Positions 8,732 to 17,807 are shown, counted from the first letter of the stretch. The stretch is DNA of 64,000 nt from an uncultured Sphingomonadales bacterium (GCA_903832325.1 CAILBC010000026.1:124001-188000); one strand, 5' to 3'. Notes: generated by a model from the sequence alone, not told the origin. Numbers and translations are program-made.

Positions 8732-10579
8732 TCAGTCCGCCAGCGTGGCGGCGCTGTCGAATTGCAGCCGCGCCAGCCGGGCATAGAGCCCGCCCGCCGC
8801 CGACAGCGTGGCATGCGTGCCCTGTTCGACGATGCGCCCCTGGTCCATCACGATGATCCGGTTGGCCTGGCGCACGGTGGCCAGGCGGTGCGCGATCACC
8901 AGCGTGGTGCGCGATTGCATCAGCCGGTCCAGCGCATCCTGCACCAGCCGTTCGCTTTCGGCATCGAGCGCGCTGGTCGCTTCATCCAGCAGCAGGATCG
9001 GCGCATCGCGCAACAGCGCGCGCGCAATGGCAATGCGCTGACGCTGGCCGCCCGACAGGCGCGTGCCGTCTTCGCCCAGAAACGTGTCGAGCCCCTGCGG
9101 CAGGTCGCGCAGGAAGTTTTCCGCATTGGCAGCGCGCGCCGCTTCCCAGATTTGCGCATCGCTGGCATCGGGTTTGCCATAGCGCACGTTGTCGCGCGCA
9201 CTCGCGGCAAACAGCACGCCTTCCTGCGGCACCAGCGCAATGCGCGCGCGCACCTCGGCAGGATCGGCTTCGCGCAGGGGCACGCCATCGATGCGCACCA
9301 TGCCACCCTGCGGATCGTAAAACCGTTCAGCCAGCAGGAACAGCGTCGATTTGCCCGCCCCCGAAGGCCCGACCACGGCCACCGTTTCGCCCGGTTCCAC
9401 CGCCAGCGAAAAATCGGCCAGAGCGGGGGCATCGGGGCGGGTGGGATAGCGGAAGGTGACGTTCTGAAACGCGATCTGCCCGCGCGGCGGCTGCGGCAGC
9501 GCGATCGGGCGCGGCGGCGCGGCTATTTCAGGCACCACGCGCAGCAGTTCGCTCAGCCGTTCCGACGCGCCGGCGCCGCGCACCAGATCGCCATAGACTT
9601 CGGTCAGTGCCTGGAACGATCCGGCCACCAGCCCACCGGTCAGCACAAAGGCGGCAATCGTGCCGCCGCTGATCGTACCCTTGGCCACGCCCACCGCGCC
9701 CTGCCACATCAGCGCGGTCAATCCGCCCAGCACCAGCACGATCACCACGGCGGTCAATGCCGAACGGATCAGGATGCGCAGGCGCGCCGTGGCAAAAGTG
9801 TTTTCCACCGCATCGGAAAACCGCCCCAGTTCGCGCGTTTCCTGGCCAAACGCCTGAACCACTTTCATCGCGCCCAGCACTTCGGCCACGCGCGATCCGA
9901 CCACCGCGACGCGATCCTGGCTTTTGCGCGAAGCACGGCGCAGGCGGCCGCCAAACAGCGTGATCGGCCCGATCACCAGCGGAATGCCAACCAGCAATTC
10001 CGCCGTCAGCGCCGGGGCCATGGCAAACAGATAGGTGATCCCGCCCACCACCATGATCGCATTGCGCAGCGCGATCGAAATCGTGGTGCCCACCACTTGT
10101 TCGATGACCACGGTATCGGATGTCATCCGCGAGGCGATTTCCTTGGGGCTGTTTTCCTCGAAAAAGCTGGGCGGCATGCGCAGCAGATTGGCCTGCACCT
10201 TGATGCGGATATCGGCCACCACGCGTTCGCCCACCCACGACACGAAATAGAACCGCGTCGCCGTGCCCAGCCCCAGCACCGCCACGATGCCGAACAGCAA
10301 CAGGAACCACTGGCCCAGCGCATGCACATCGGCCCCGCGCGAAAACCCTTTGTCGATGACCATGCGAAAGCCATAGGGCACCGCCAGCGTCGACAGGGCG
10401 GTGACCACCAGCGCGGTCCCCGCGGCGGCGACATGGGCGGGATAGGCCAGCGCCTGTTCCAGAATCATCGTCAGCGGGCCCAGCGAACGGGTGCGCGCCG
10501 CCGTGGTCATCGCGCTTTCGGTTGGGGCAGGGGCCTCTTGCGGGGCGTTGGCGGCTTCGGGCGTGGTCTGGACGGTCAT
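8732..10579 (-). CDS. ABC transporter, fused permease and ATPase half-exporter
   Basis: 615 residues. The start at 10579 gives MTVQTTPEAANAPQEAP and a short disordered Pro/Ala leader before the membrane domain; the frame runs further upstream into the phaZ promoter. Six membrane segments (about 55-340) form an ABC type-1 exporter domain, followed by an ATPase with Walker A GPSGAGKST at 404-412, LSGGQ at 508-512, Walker B ILLLDE at 528-533 and the switch IAHRL. Homodimeric MsbA/ABCB-type exporters have this layout. The cargo is unknown. Neighbours do not help: the M13 peptidase follows after 85 bp and phaZ is divergent. Confidence 0.9.
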   Translation of the reverse strand: MTVQTTPEAANAPQEAPAPTESAMTTAARTRSLGPLTMILEQALAYPAHVAAAGTALVVTALSTLAVPYGFRMVIDKGFSRGADVHALGQWFLLLFGIVAVLGLGTATRFYFVSWVGERVVADIRIKVQANLLRMPPSFFEENSPKEIASRMTSDTVVIEQVVGTTISIALRNAIMVVGGITYLFAMAPALTAELLVGIPLVIGPITLFGGRLRRASRKSQDRVAVVGSRVAEVLGAMKVVQAFGQETRELGRFSDAVENTFATARLRILIRSALTAVVIVLVLGGLTALMWQGAVGVAKGTISGGTIAAFVLTGGLVAGSFQALTEVYGDLVRGAGASERLSELLRVVPEIAAPPRPIALPQPPRGQIAFQNVTFRYPTRPDAPALADFSLAVEPGETVAVVGPSGAGKSTLFLLAERFYDPQGGMVRIDGVPLREADPAEVRARIALVPQEGVLFAASARDNVRYGKPDASDAQIWEAARAANAENFLRDLPQGLDTFLGEDGTRLSGGQRQRIAIARALLRDAPILLLDEATSALDAESERLVQDALDRLMQSRTTLVIAHRLATVRQANRIIVMDQGRIVEQGTHATLSAAGGLYARLARLQFDSAATLAD

Positions 10580-10676
10580 ACCGTATCGCCTAAAGCATTT
10601 TTGCGGTGAACGGTATGGGCCAAATCGGGCAGAATGCACCGCGATGATCATGCGGCACTGCGGTATGGCCTTTGCG

Positions 10677-10689
10677 TTGCATTGCACAA
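10677..10689. promoter_or_regulatory. TTGCATTGCA motif in the phaZ promoter (possible PhaR site)
   Basis: TTGCATTGCACAA lies about 100 bases upstream of phaZ. GCATTGCA recurs in the phasin promoter (36716-36729). TGC..GCA-type sequences are known as operators of the PHA-sensing repressor PhaR in alphaproteobacteria. The assignment is inference from the shared motif. Confidence 0.35.
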
Positions 10690-10785
10690 TCTGTAGAAGG
10701 GGCGCCACAGGGTCGCATATCCTGCTGCGGCACCGGCCTTGCCCGGGCCGGTGCGCCGGGGCGACCGGATCAGGACACCACGGCA

Positions 10786-12042
10786 ATGTTGTACAAGGCA
10801 TATGAAATCCAGCGTTCGTTTCTGAATGCGGGCAGCGCGATGGCCTCGATGATGGCCGATGCGCTCAGCGATCCGCGCTATGCGCTGGCCAGCAACCCGG
10901 CCAGCCAGGCGATGGCTTCCGCGCTGGAGGTGTTTGCCCATGCCGCCGCGCCCCGGGGCAAGCCGGCGTTCGGGTACAAGACCATCACCGTTGATGGTGC
11001 GCCGCACCGCGTGGTGGAAACCACCGAAATCCACCGGCCGTTCGGCGATCTGAAGAAATTCGCCCACGCCGGGCTGCCTGCCAATGCGCCGCGCCTGCTG
11101 ATCGTGGCGCCGATGAGCGGGCATTACTCCACGCTGCTGCGCGGCACGGTGGAGCGCATGATGGAACGCCATGTGGTCTATATTACCGATTGGGCCGATG
11201 CGAAGCTGGTGCCGCTGGCCGAAGGCCGGTTCGATCTGGACGAATATATCGATTATCTGATTGCGTTCCTCGAACATGTCGGCCCAGGGGCGCACATGAT
11301 GGCGGTGTGCCAGCCTTCGGTGCCGGCTTTTGCCGCCACGGCGGTGATGGCGCGCGCCGGGCACCCGTGCCGCCCGCTGACGCTGACCATGATGGGCGGG
11401 CCGATCGATACGCGCGAAAGCCCGACCGCGGTCAACGACCATGCCATCACCAAGCCCTATGTGTGGTTCAAGCACAATGTGATCACCGATGTGCCGGTCA
11501 ATTATCCGGGGGTCGGGCGCAAGGTCTATCCCGGGTTTGTGCAGCTTGCCTCGTTCATGTCAATGAACCTGGGCAGCCACATGATGAGCCATTACGGCCT
11601 GTTCAAGCACCTGGTGCAGGGCGATGGCGAAAGCGCGGATTCGACCAAGACGTTTTACGAAGAATACCGATCGGTCTGCGACATGACGGCCGAATTTTAT
11701 CTGCAGACGGTGGATGTGGTGTTTCAGACCCACGCCCTGCCGCGCGGCGAACTGGTGCATCGCGGGCAGAAAGTCGATCTGACGCAGATCACCGATACCG
11801 CGATCCTGTGCATCGAAGGCGAACGCGACGACATTTCGGGCATCGGCCAGACCCGCGCCGCGCTGACGCTGACCCCGGGCGTGCCCGAGGTGATGAAGAA
11901 GTATCACCTTGCGCCCGAAGTTGGCCATTATGGCATTTTCAACGGATCGCGCTGGCGCTCGCTGATCGCCCCGGTGGTTGACGAATGGATCGCCCGGCAT
12001 GACCGGCGCGAAGCCGCCGGCCATCTGAGCGTGGTCGCCTGA
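10786..12042 (+). CDS. phaZ: Intracellular polyhydroxyalkanoate depolymerase
   Basis: 418 residues beginning MLYKAYEIQRSFLNAG. This is the cysteine-type intracellular PHB depolymerase family (PhaZ1 of Cupriavidus necator). It has a nucleophile Cys175 in AVCQPSVPA in place of the serine of true lipase boxes, an acidic EGERDDISG region and a C-terminal GHYGIFNG histidine. It mobilises native PHA granules in the cytoplasm. The start at 10786 matches the family; an upstream extension exists but is not conserved. The synthase and phasin genes lie 25 kb away in this window (36-38.7 kb). The upstream TTGCATTGCA motif is a candidate shared operator. Confidence 0.93.
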   Translation: MLYKAYEIQRSFLNAGSAMASMMADALSDPRYALASNPASQAMASALEVFAHAAAPRGKPAFGYKTITVDGAPHRVVETTEIHRPFGDLKKFAHAGLPANAPRLLIVAPMSGHYSTLLRGTVERMMERHVVYITDWADAKLVPLAEGRFDLDEYIDYLIAFLEHVGPGAHMMAVCQPSVPAFAATAVMARAGHPCRPLTLTMMGGPIDTRESPTAVNDHAITKPYVWFKHNVITDVPVNYPGVGRKVYPGFVQLASFMSMNLGSHMMSHYGLFKHLVQGDGESADSTKTFYEEYRSVCDMTAEFYLQTVDVVFQTHALPRGELVHRGQKVDLTQITDTAILCIEGERDDISGIGQTRAALTLTPGVPEVMKKYHLAPEVGHYGIFNGSRWRSLIAPVVDEWIARHDRREAAGHLSVVA

Positions 12043-12047
12043 CGCGA

Positions 12048-13082
12048 TCAACCGATCGCGAAAATGCGCGCCACCAGCGGGGTGTCATACAGCACATGCG
12101 GCGCCACCGCGTGATAGCCCAGGGCATGGACCCAGGCATTGCCGGTGCGCAGCGTGACATAGCTTTTGAACATGCCCGGGCCGGTGTAGGTGGCAAAGAC
12201 GAACAGCAGCGAGAGCAGCGTGTTGGTCGGGCTGGTGAACGATGACCAGCCTTCGACCAGGTGCATCGCGGCATACGTCAGCCCGCCCAGCACGGTGCTT
12301 GCCGCAACCGACCCGGTCAGCCGCCAATAGCGCGGCACCAGGATGGCATAGATCAGCACCATCGTCGGCAGCACCGTGCCGACCAGATAGAGCAGGAACG
12401 TCAGCGGTGCGGCGCTGAGCCACAGCGTGGCGGGCGTGGCCAGCGGCGCCGGATTGGCCGCCACCTGGACCAGCGATTCGACCACCAGCACCACCACCAG
12501 CACGCGCCAGTCATTACCGGGCCAATCACTACCGCGCCGGTCAAACGTCAGCCACAGCGCGTTGGCATCGTTGGCTTTTGCAAACCACGCATAGGGCACC
12601 ACGGCATAAGCGACAAAGTTGTACCCCGCCCAGGCAAGAGCTTCGCCCGGGCCGGGCGGAACCGAACAGCCGAACAACGTGCCGGCAAGGTGAAAGCTGA
12701 ACGGGCGAAACCCGAACAGCGGGGCGATCACCCAGCCGAGGCCTTGCGCCACCATCGCCCAGGCCAGCAGCCCGATCGTTTCGCGCGCGGCCTGCGGCAT
12801 GGCCGGCAGGCGGGCAAACCGCGCGGCGTGATCGCGATTGCGCGTCATCACCCAGACCAGCGCCATCAGCGCGATCTGTTCGACCAGCGCCAGCGACGGC
12901 ATCGCCACCTGCCAGAAAAACGGCATGTGCGCGACGGCCGGCCGGTCGAACGGCAAATAGCCATGCGCCAGGCGGATGATTGCCGCGTTGAGCAGCACCC
13001 ACCCGGCCAGCGCGGGCAGCAGGACGCGGGCCAGACTTATGGCCGGACGCGGGACATCGGCATGTGCGGGCATTGACGGCAT
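12048..13082 (-). CDS. Unrecognised multi-pass membrane protein, TetR-linked
   Basis: 344 residues with eight or nine hydrophobic segments. A start at 13073 (MPAHADVPRPAISLARVLLP) is also possible. Near the C-terminus, GGLTYAAMHLVEGW and NAWVHALGYHAVAPH each carry histidines inside hydrophobic helices. This is reminiscent of CPBP/CAAX-type intramembrane proteases, but I cannot find the expected EExxxR motif and do not assign the family. It converges on phaZ with a 5-bp gap. It is divergent from the TetR gene and shares its palindromic operator, so it is very probably that regulator's target. Confidence 0.7.
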   Translation of the reverse strand: MPSMPAHADVPRPAISLARVLLPALAGWVLLNAAIIRLAHGYLPFDRPAVAHMPFFWQVAMPSLALVEQIALMALVWVMTRNRDHAARFARLPAMPQAARETIGLLAWAMVAQGLGWVIAPLFGFRPFSFHLAGTLFGCSVPPGPGEALAWAGYNFVAYAVVPYAWFAKANDANALWLTFDRRGSDWPGNDWRVLVVVLVVESLVQVAANPAPLATPATLWLSAAPLTFLLYLVGTVLPTMVLIYAILVPRYWRLTGSVAASTVLGGLTYAAMHLVEGWSSFTSPTNTLLSLLFVFATYTGPGMFKSYVTLRTGNAWVHALGYHAVAPHVLYDTPLVARIFAIG

Positions 13083-13086
13083 GGGG

Positions 13087-13150
13087 CTGTCTCCATTAAG
13101 TCTCCGATAAGAGATTTAATGGAGACAGTTGTCTCCGTCAAGAGACTTAA
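13087..13150. promoter_or_regulatory. Nested-palindrome operator of the TetR regulator
   Basis: Two arms form a perfect 13-bp inverted repeat: CTGTCTCCATTAA at 13087-13099 and TTAATGGAGACAG at 13116-13128. Between and beyond them a 20-bp direct repeat occurs twice with a 31-bp period (GTCTCCGATAAGAGATTTAA at 13100 and GTCTCCGTCAAGAGACTTAA at 13131). It sits between two divergent genes, right where both promoters must be, so it is the likely binding region for the adjacent TetR protein. Confidence 0.75.
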
Positions 13151-13165
13151 AATGGGGGCTCGCGC

Positions 13166-13804
13166 ATGGACGAAGCAAAACCGGCCGCACCGGTGCGGCG
13201 CAACCGCGCCGCGACAGAAGCGCGGTTGCGCGCAGCGGTCGAGGACCTGCTGGTCGAAAGCGGCTTTGCCGCGCTGACCCCGTCGGCCGTGGCCAAGCGT
13301 GCCGGCGTCGACAAGATGCTGATATATAGATATTTTGGCGATATGGCGGGGCTGGTGCGGACAATTGCCTTTGCCGATGATTTCTTTCCTTCGTTCGATC
13401 AGATCTGCGGTGGCAAAACCGTGGCGGACTTGCGCGCGATGCCGGTCAACGAACGTGCGGCCTGGGTGATCGGGCGCAATCTGCGCGCGCTGTCGGACCG
13501 CCCGGTGGTGCTGGAACTGATGGTCTGGGAAATGATCGAGCGCAACGAGCTGACCGCGATCATGGAAGAAGCGCGCGAATCGCTTGGGCTGCGGCTGATG
13601 GCAGAGCTGTTTGGCGATGTGGCCGATCGGGCGCTGTTGCAGGTGGTCAGCGCGCTGCTTGGCGCCGGCGTGACGTATCTGGCGCTGCGCCGGCGCAAGA
13701 TCCGCTGGTACGCCGGGGTCGATCTGCGCGATGCAGCCACGGATGATGCGATCGAACACGCCATTGCCATCATGACGGCGCCGATGGCGGGCCAGGATAG
13801 TTGA
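13166..13804 (+). CDS. TetR/AcrR-family transcriptional regulator
   Basis: 212 residues. An N-terminal helix-turn-helix domain spans about 12-60 (LRAAVEDLLVESGFAAL, PSAVAKRAGVDKMLIYRYFG), with the YxxF motif of TetR recognition helices. The C-terminal half (about 75-205) is the variable ligand and dimerisation region and does not reveal the inducer. The start at 13166 leaves a short basic N-terminus (PVRRNRAATEA). It is divergent from the membrane gene at 12048-13082, with the nested operator between, a classic autoregulated repressor-target pair. Confidence 0.9.
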   Translation: MDEAKPAAPVRRNRAATEARLRAAVEDLLVESGFAALTPSAVAKRAGVDKMLIYRYFGDMAGLVRTIAFADDFFPSFDQICGGKTVADLRAMPVNERAAWVIGRNLRALSDRPVVLELMVWEMIERNELTAIMEEARESLGLRLMAELFGDVADRALLQVVSALLGAGVTYLALRRRKIRWYAGVDLRDAATDDAIEHAIAIMTAPMAGQDS

Positions 13805-13940
13805 GATTCAGCCCAGGGCTGGGCATGAAGCGGGCGGGCGCACGCCGGGCAAAAGGTGCGGAGGTGGTTGACTCCTCGCGCCCGCCCCCGCACCTTTTGG
13901 CCCGCGGGTGCCGGGGTGGTCGGCCGGAGCGGGGGCAATC

Positions 13941-15053
13941 ATGAAACATACGCGTTTGGCCGGCGGCGTTCTGGCGCCCGCCGTGATGGCATCGGCAGTG
14001 TTGGCGCCTCTGTTGGTTGCCATGGCCATGCCGCTGGCAGCTTTGGCCCAAACACCTGCCCCGCAATCACCCGCCCCGCAATCACCCGCCCCTCAGGCGC
14101 CAACCGCGCAACAGCAGGCGCGGCAGGATGAACTGCGCGCCGCGGGCAAGGCGGCGCAGGCGGCGGAAATGATCGGCCCGCGCGACATTGCGCTGGGCAG
14201 CGAGGCGACGCTGCATTTGCCCGCGGGGCTGGCGTTTGTCCCTGCGGCCGAAGCCAACCGCTATATGGTCGCGCTGGGCAACAGCCGCGAAGACCGCCGG
14301 ATTGGCCTGATCGTGTCGAACCGCGATGGCGAAGACTGGCTGGCCGATGTGGCGTGGATCAACGAAGGCCACGTGCCCGATGCCGATGCCAAGGAATGGC
14401 AGGCCGATGCCATGCTCGACAGCCTGCGCGAAGGCACCGAAGCCCAGAACAAGGATCGCCTGGCGCGCGGTTTTCCGGCGTTCGAAATTGTCGGCTGGAT
14501 CGAACCGCCAACGTATGATGCCGGCACGCACCGGCTGATCTGGTCGCTGGCGGGCAAGGACCGCGGCGCACCCGATTCGGCGCCGCGCAATGTCAATTAC
14601 AACACTTATGTGCTGGGCCGCGAAGGCTATATCCGGCTGGACATGATCACCGACAGCGCCGCGATCGGGCGCGACAAGCAGACCGCGCGCACGCTGCTGT
14701 CTGACATCCAGTTTGCCCCGACCAAGCGGTACGAGGATTTCAATGCCTCGACCGATCACCTTGCGGCCTATGGCATTGCTGCGCTGGTGGGGGCGGTCGC
14801 GATCAAGAAGCTGGGCCTGCTGGCGGTGATCGGGGTGTTCCTGCTGAAGGCGTGGAAAATCGGGCTGATTCTCGCGCTGGGTGGCTGGGCGGCGATGAAA
14901 CGCTTTTTCGGGCGCCTGTTTGGCCGGGGCGGGGCGGCGGTGGCCGACGAACCGGCAGAGCATCCGGTGGAATCGCCCGCTGCGCCCGAAGTGCCGGAGG
15001 AAACACCCCCGCCACCGGCCGGCGGGACCACGCATGAGACCGCGCCCGAATGA
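13941..15053 (+). CDS. DUF2167 membrane protein
   Basis: 370 residues. The start at 13941 gives a signal-like N-terminus (MKHTRLAGGVLAPAVMASAV). After a Pro/Gln/Ala linker containing the pentapeptide repeat PAPQSPAPQSPAPQA, the conserved body (about 90-270) matches DUF2167: IGLIVSNRDGEDWLADVAW, GFPAFEIVGWIEPPTYD, RLIWSLAGKDR and NYNTYVLGREGYIRLDMI. Two membrane segments follow (about 278-325), and then an acidic/proline-rich tail. The function of DUF2167 proteins is not known to me. The stop overlaps the next gene in ATGA, so this and the M50 protease form a coupled pair and may act together in the membrane. Confidence 0.85.
   Translation: MKHTRLAGGVLAPAVMASAVLAPLLVAMAMPLAALAQTPAPQSPAPQSPAPQAPTAQQQARQDELRAAGKAAQAAEMIGPRDIALGSEATLHLPAGLAFVPAAEANRYMVALGNSREDRRIGLIVSNRDGEDWLADVAWINEGHVPDADAKEWQADAMLDSLREGTEAQNKDRLARGFPAFEIVGWIEPPTYDAGTHRLIWSLAGKDRGAPDSAPRNVNYNTYVLGREGYIRLDMITDSAAIGRDKQTARTLLSDIQFAPTKRYEDFNASTDHLAAYGIAALVGAVAIKKLGLLAVIGVFLLKAWKIGLILALGGWAAMKRFFGRLFGRGGAAVADEPAEHPVESPAAPEVPEETPPPPAGGTTHETAPE
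14058..14087. repeat. 15-bp tandem duplication in the DUF2167 linker
   Basis: Two exact copies of GCCCCGCAATCACCC, encoding the repeated PAPQS pentapeptide just after the signal sequence. Confidence 0.85.
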
Positions 15054-15784
15054 TCAAGCTGCTGATCCTGGCGTTCAAAGTCTTCAAGCTGGGCAAATTT
15101 GGCGGCACGGCGCTGACCATGATCGCCTCGCTGGTGATCTATGCGTGGATCTTTGGCTGGGGCTATGCCGCCGGGTTCATCGGCCTGCTGTTCGTGCACG
15201 AAATGGGGCACTATCTGGCGGCGCGGCGCCGCGGGCTGGCGGTGGGCGCGCCCACCTTCATTCCCTTTGTCGGGGCGTGGATCGAGCTGAAAGATACCAC
15301 GCTCGATGCCGAAACCGAGGCATTCGTGGCCCTGGCGGGACCGTTTGTGGGCACCCTTGGCGCCTTTGCCTGCTATTTGGCGGCGCGCGAATATGACAGC
15401 CGGCTGCTGCTGGCGGTGGCCTATTCGGGATTTTTCCTCAATCTGTTCAACCTGATCCCGCTTTCGCCGCTCGATGGCGGGCGGATCACCGGGGCGGTAT
15501 CACCCCGGCTGTGGTTTCTCGGCGCGCCGATCCTGGTGGCCATGCTGTTTGTGCAGCCCAGCCCTTTGCTGGTGATGATCCTGATCATGGCGATCCCCGC
15601 GCTGCAAGCGGCCTGGCGATTCGATCCCGAAGCGCCCGAAAATGCGCGGTACAAGCCGGTGACGTTCGAAACCCGGTTCGAACTGATGGCATTTTACATG
15701 CTGCTGGTGGTGACCACCGCGCTGATGGCGGGCGCGGTGCACACCGACCTGGCCGCGCATTGCAACGGCCTGATCTGTCGCTGA
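15050..15784 (+). CDS. Site-2-protease-like M50 membrane metalloprotease
   Basis: 244 residues, integral membrane. The zinc motif HEMGH (50-54) lies in a hydrophobic helix preceded by AGFIGLLFV. The second conserved element, NLFNLIPLSPLDGGRI, supplies the third ligand Asp, as in S2P/SpoIVFB proteases. No PDZ domain is visible, so it is a minimal SpoIVFB-type rather than an RseP-type protease. It cuts membrane-spanning substrates; the substrate is unknown, with the coupled DUF2167 protein an obvious candidate partner. The ATG overlaps the DUF2167 stop in ATGA. Confidence 0.88.
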   Translation: MIKLLILAFKVFKLGKFGGTALTMIASLVIYAWIFGWGYAAGFIGLLFVHEMGHYLAARRRGLAVGAPTFIPFVGAWIELKDTTLDAETEAFVALAGPFVGTLGAFACYLAAREYDSRLLLAVAYSGFFLNLFNLIPLSPLDGGRITGAVSPRLWFLGAPILVAMLFVQPSPLLVMILIMAIPALQAAWRFDPEAPENARYKPVTFETRFELMAFYMLLVVTTALMAGAVHTDLAAHCNGLICR

Positions 15785-15800
15785 AAACGGGCCAATCCGG

Positions 15801-16262
15801 TCAGATGAAGAACTGCGTGATCCATTCGCAGATCAGCGCGGGCTTTTCCTCGCCTTCGATCTCGATGGTGATTTCCATTGTCTGCTGCCACTGACCGGGG
15901 CGCTTTTCATCGATTTCCAGCAGCTTGAAATGGCCGCGGATGCGCTTGCCCGATCGCACCGGCGACAGGAAACGGGTTTTGTTGCCGCCATAATTGACGC
16001 CCATCCTGATCCCCTGGGGCCGGGGGATGTCGCTTTGCTGGGTCAGCAGCGGGATCAGCGAAAGCGTCAGGAAACCATGCGCGATGGTGCCGCCAAACGG
16101 GGTTTTCGCCGCGGCTTCGGGATCGATGTGGATGAACTGGAAATCGCCGGTGGCTTCGGCAAACTGGTTGATCCGCTCTTGCGTCACGTCGACCCATTCG
16201 GATGTGCCGATGACCTGGCCGACCAGATCCTTCATGGTGTGCGCGTCGATGAATTTTGGCAT
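15801..16262 (-). CDS. MaoC-family (R)-hydratase-like protein
   Basis: 153 residues, single hot-dog fold. The hydratase-2 signature is present: QFAEATGDFQFIHIDPEAA followed by TPFGGTIAHGFLTLSL, giving the Asp/His pair. Such enzymes hydrate trans-2-enoyl-CoA to (R)-3-hydroxyacyl-CoA, and PhaJ members feed PHA synthesis. This genome stores PHA (phaC, phaP and phaZ are all in the window), so a PhaJ-like role is possible, but single-domain MaoC proteins also act in other acyl-CoA pathways. It stands alone, convergent with the M50 gene. Confidence 0.88.
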   Translation of the reverse strand: MPKFIDAHTMKDLVGQVIGTSEWVDVTQERINQFAEATGDFQFIHIDPEAAAKTPFGGTIAHGFLTLSLIPLLTQQSDIPRPQGIRMGVNYGGNKTRFLSPVRSGKRIRGHFKLLEIDEKRPGQWQQTMEITIEIEGEEKPALICEWITQFFI

Positions 16263-16350
16263 GGCCGGTCCTGCGTAAAAAGGGTTCGGCCCGTCATGCC
16301 GTCTTGCGCCGGTGCGCGCAATCGCGAATTAATCATCCAGTTAACGTTTT

Positions 16351-16380
16351 GGCGGTTAAGGATTGGGCGGTTAAGGTTTG
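16351..16380. repeat. 15-bp tandem duplication across the stop of the O-ligase gene
   Basis: GGCGGTTAAGGATTG is followed by GGCGGTTAAGGTTTG (one mismatch). The second copy contains the TAA stop of the minus-strand gene. A weaker third echo, TTAACG, precedes it. Confidence 0.75.
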
Positions 16381-17807
16381 GGTGAATTCGTGCCCAGCAA
16401 AGGCCCTGCCGCGGCCGGATGGCGCACCGCGACCAGCGGGTCGGGCGTGGGCGCCGCCGGGCGGCGCAGCAGGCGCTCCACCCGCCGCGCCTCGAGCACG
16501 GCTTCGTCCAGCCGGCCGACATAGGCGGCCAGCCCGCATTGCAGCCCGACCAGCATGTAACAGAACGGCTGAAACGCGATTCCGACAAAGGCCCCGCCCA
16601 CCAGATAGACGATCTGCGCCTGTTGCAGCGCATCGGCCAGCGGGCTGATCCATTCCAGACCCGGGGGCGGGCCTTTCTTGTAGCGCCGGCGGATGCGTTC
16701 CATCTGCACCACGCCCAGGATGTGCAGCAGCAGCCACACCCCCAGCCCGGGATAGCCTTGTTCGCCCAGCATTTCGAAATAGCTGGAATGATAGGCGCGG
16801 GCATGTTCGATGACATGCTCGGTGCTGATTGCGGTGCTGGTGCCGTCTTTGGCGGTGATCACTTTGTCATAGGCCACGCTGTCCTGCCGGAACGCATCGA
16901 ACCCGCCGCCAAACGGGTGCGATTTGGCAAATTCCATCGTCCATTCCCACACCGCCAGGCGGGTGCCGGCCGATTGGTCGGATTGGTGGTTCTGGATCGT
17001 GCCCATCCGCTCGGTAAAGCTGGCGGGCAGCAGCGGCAGCGCAATTGCCGCGCCCAGCCCGATCAGCACGAGATAGGTTACGCGCCGCCGGGTGCTGCGC
17101 AGTTTCAGCAGGCCCAGCACCGCCACGCAGATCAGCCCGGTGCGCGCCTGGGTGCCGATCGGCATCAGGATCGCCGAAAAGCTGACCCCGATGGCAAACA
17201 GCCGCACCATCCAGCCCGATCCGAACACCGTGCCATACGTTACCAGCCAGAACGCCAGCGGGATGATGCAGATCGCCACGGTCGAAATGATCGACCCTTC
17301 GTAAAGCCCGGTGTTGTCGTTCACCAGCAGCTTCAGCTCACCATAGCCGCCGCCGCCGGTCAGCGTTTTCAGCGCGCCGTCGATAGTGATCACCGCCACG
17401 CCCAGCACCATGATCAGCACCAGCGATTCGATGCGCAGCCGCGTGCGCAGCGTGAGCGGCAGGAACATCGCGAAAATCAGCGCTTTCCACACCCAGTCCC
17501 ATTTCGCCGCAGCTTCTTCGGGAAAATCGGCAAACAGCGTGGTCATCCCGCAATAGGCCAGCAGCAGCGCCATCAGGATCTGGCGCGAAGAGATGCGCAC
17601 GCCCGCCTTGTCTTCGCGCGCCAGCCACAGCACCACTGTCAGCACGAACGCCGCCAGCGAGATCGACAGCGAGCCGAGCGGGCCCCAGCCGATTTTCTGC
17701 GGCGCGACAATGTCGATATAGGCATAAGCCAGCACCAGCAGGAATGGCCGCGACAGCCCCGCGATCAGGAACGCCATGACAAAGGCGGTGAGTGCCAAGT
17801 TGGTCAC
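16371..17807 (-). CDS. Putative O-glycosylation ligase, exosortase A-associated
   Basis: 478 residues with about ten membrane segments, a Wzy/WaaL-like O-antigen ligase fold. The pattern MTNLALTAFVMAFLIAGLSR then APQKIGWG, and the central NDNTGLYEGSIISTVAIC followed by a periplasmic loop with AKSHPFGGGFDAFR and the conserved His in HARAYHSSYFEMLGEQGY, fit the ligase family found with exosortase A/PEP-CTERM systems. It would transfer lipid-linked glycan onto a protein or polysaccharide acceptor. The start codon is GTG at 17807 and overlaps the small upstream gene in GTGA. The C-terminal tail is cytosolic, Arg/Pro-rich and apparently disordered. Exosortase itself is not in the window. Confidence 0.8.
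   Translation of the reverse strand: MTNLALTAFVMAFLIAGLSRPFLLVLAYAYIDIVAPQKIGWGPLGSLSISLAAFVLTVVLWLAREDKAGVRISSRQILMALLLAYCGMTTLFADFPEEAAAKWDWVWKALIFAMFLPLTLRTRLRIESLVLIMVLGVAVITIDGALKTLTGGGGYGELKLLVNDNTGLYEGSIISTVAICIIPLAFWLVTYGTVFGSGWMVRLFAIGVSFSAILMPIGTQARTGLICVAVLGLLKLRSTRRRVTYLVLIGLGAAIALPLLPASFTERMGTIQNHQSDQSAGTRLAVWEWTMEFAKSHPFGGGFDAFRQDSVAYDKVITAKDGTSTAISTEHVIEHARAYHSSYFEMLGEQGYPGLGVWLLLHILGVVQMERIRRRYKKGPPPGLEWISPLADALQQAQIVYLVGGAFVGIAFQPFCYMLVGLQCGLAAYVGRLDEAVLEARRVERLLRRPAAPTPDPLVAVRHPAAAGPLLGTNSPKP

Noticed and set aside
8714..10609. A 631-codon open frame antisense to the ABC exporter
   Set aside because: Same reason: low-complexity product and complete overlap with a well-supported gene.
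12048..13082. Calling the TetR-linked membrane protein a CPBP/CAAX protease
   Set aside because: His-containing helices are suggestive, but the EExxxR motif needed for the family is not visible.
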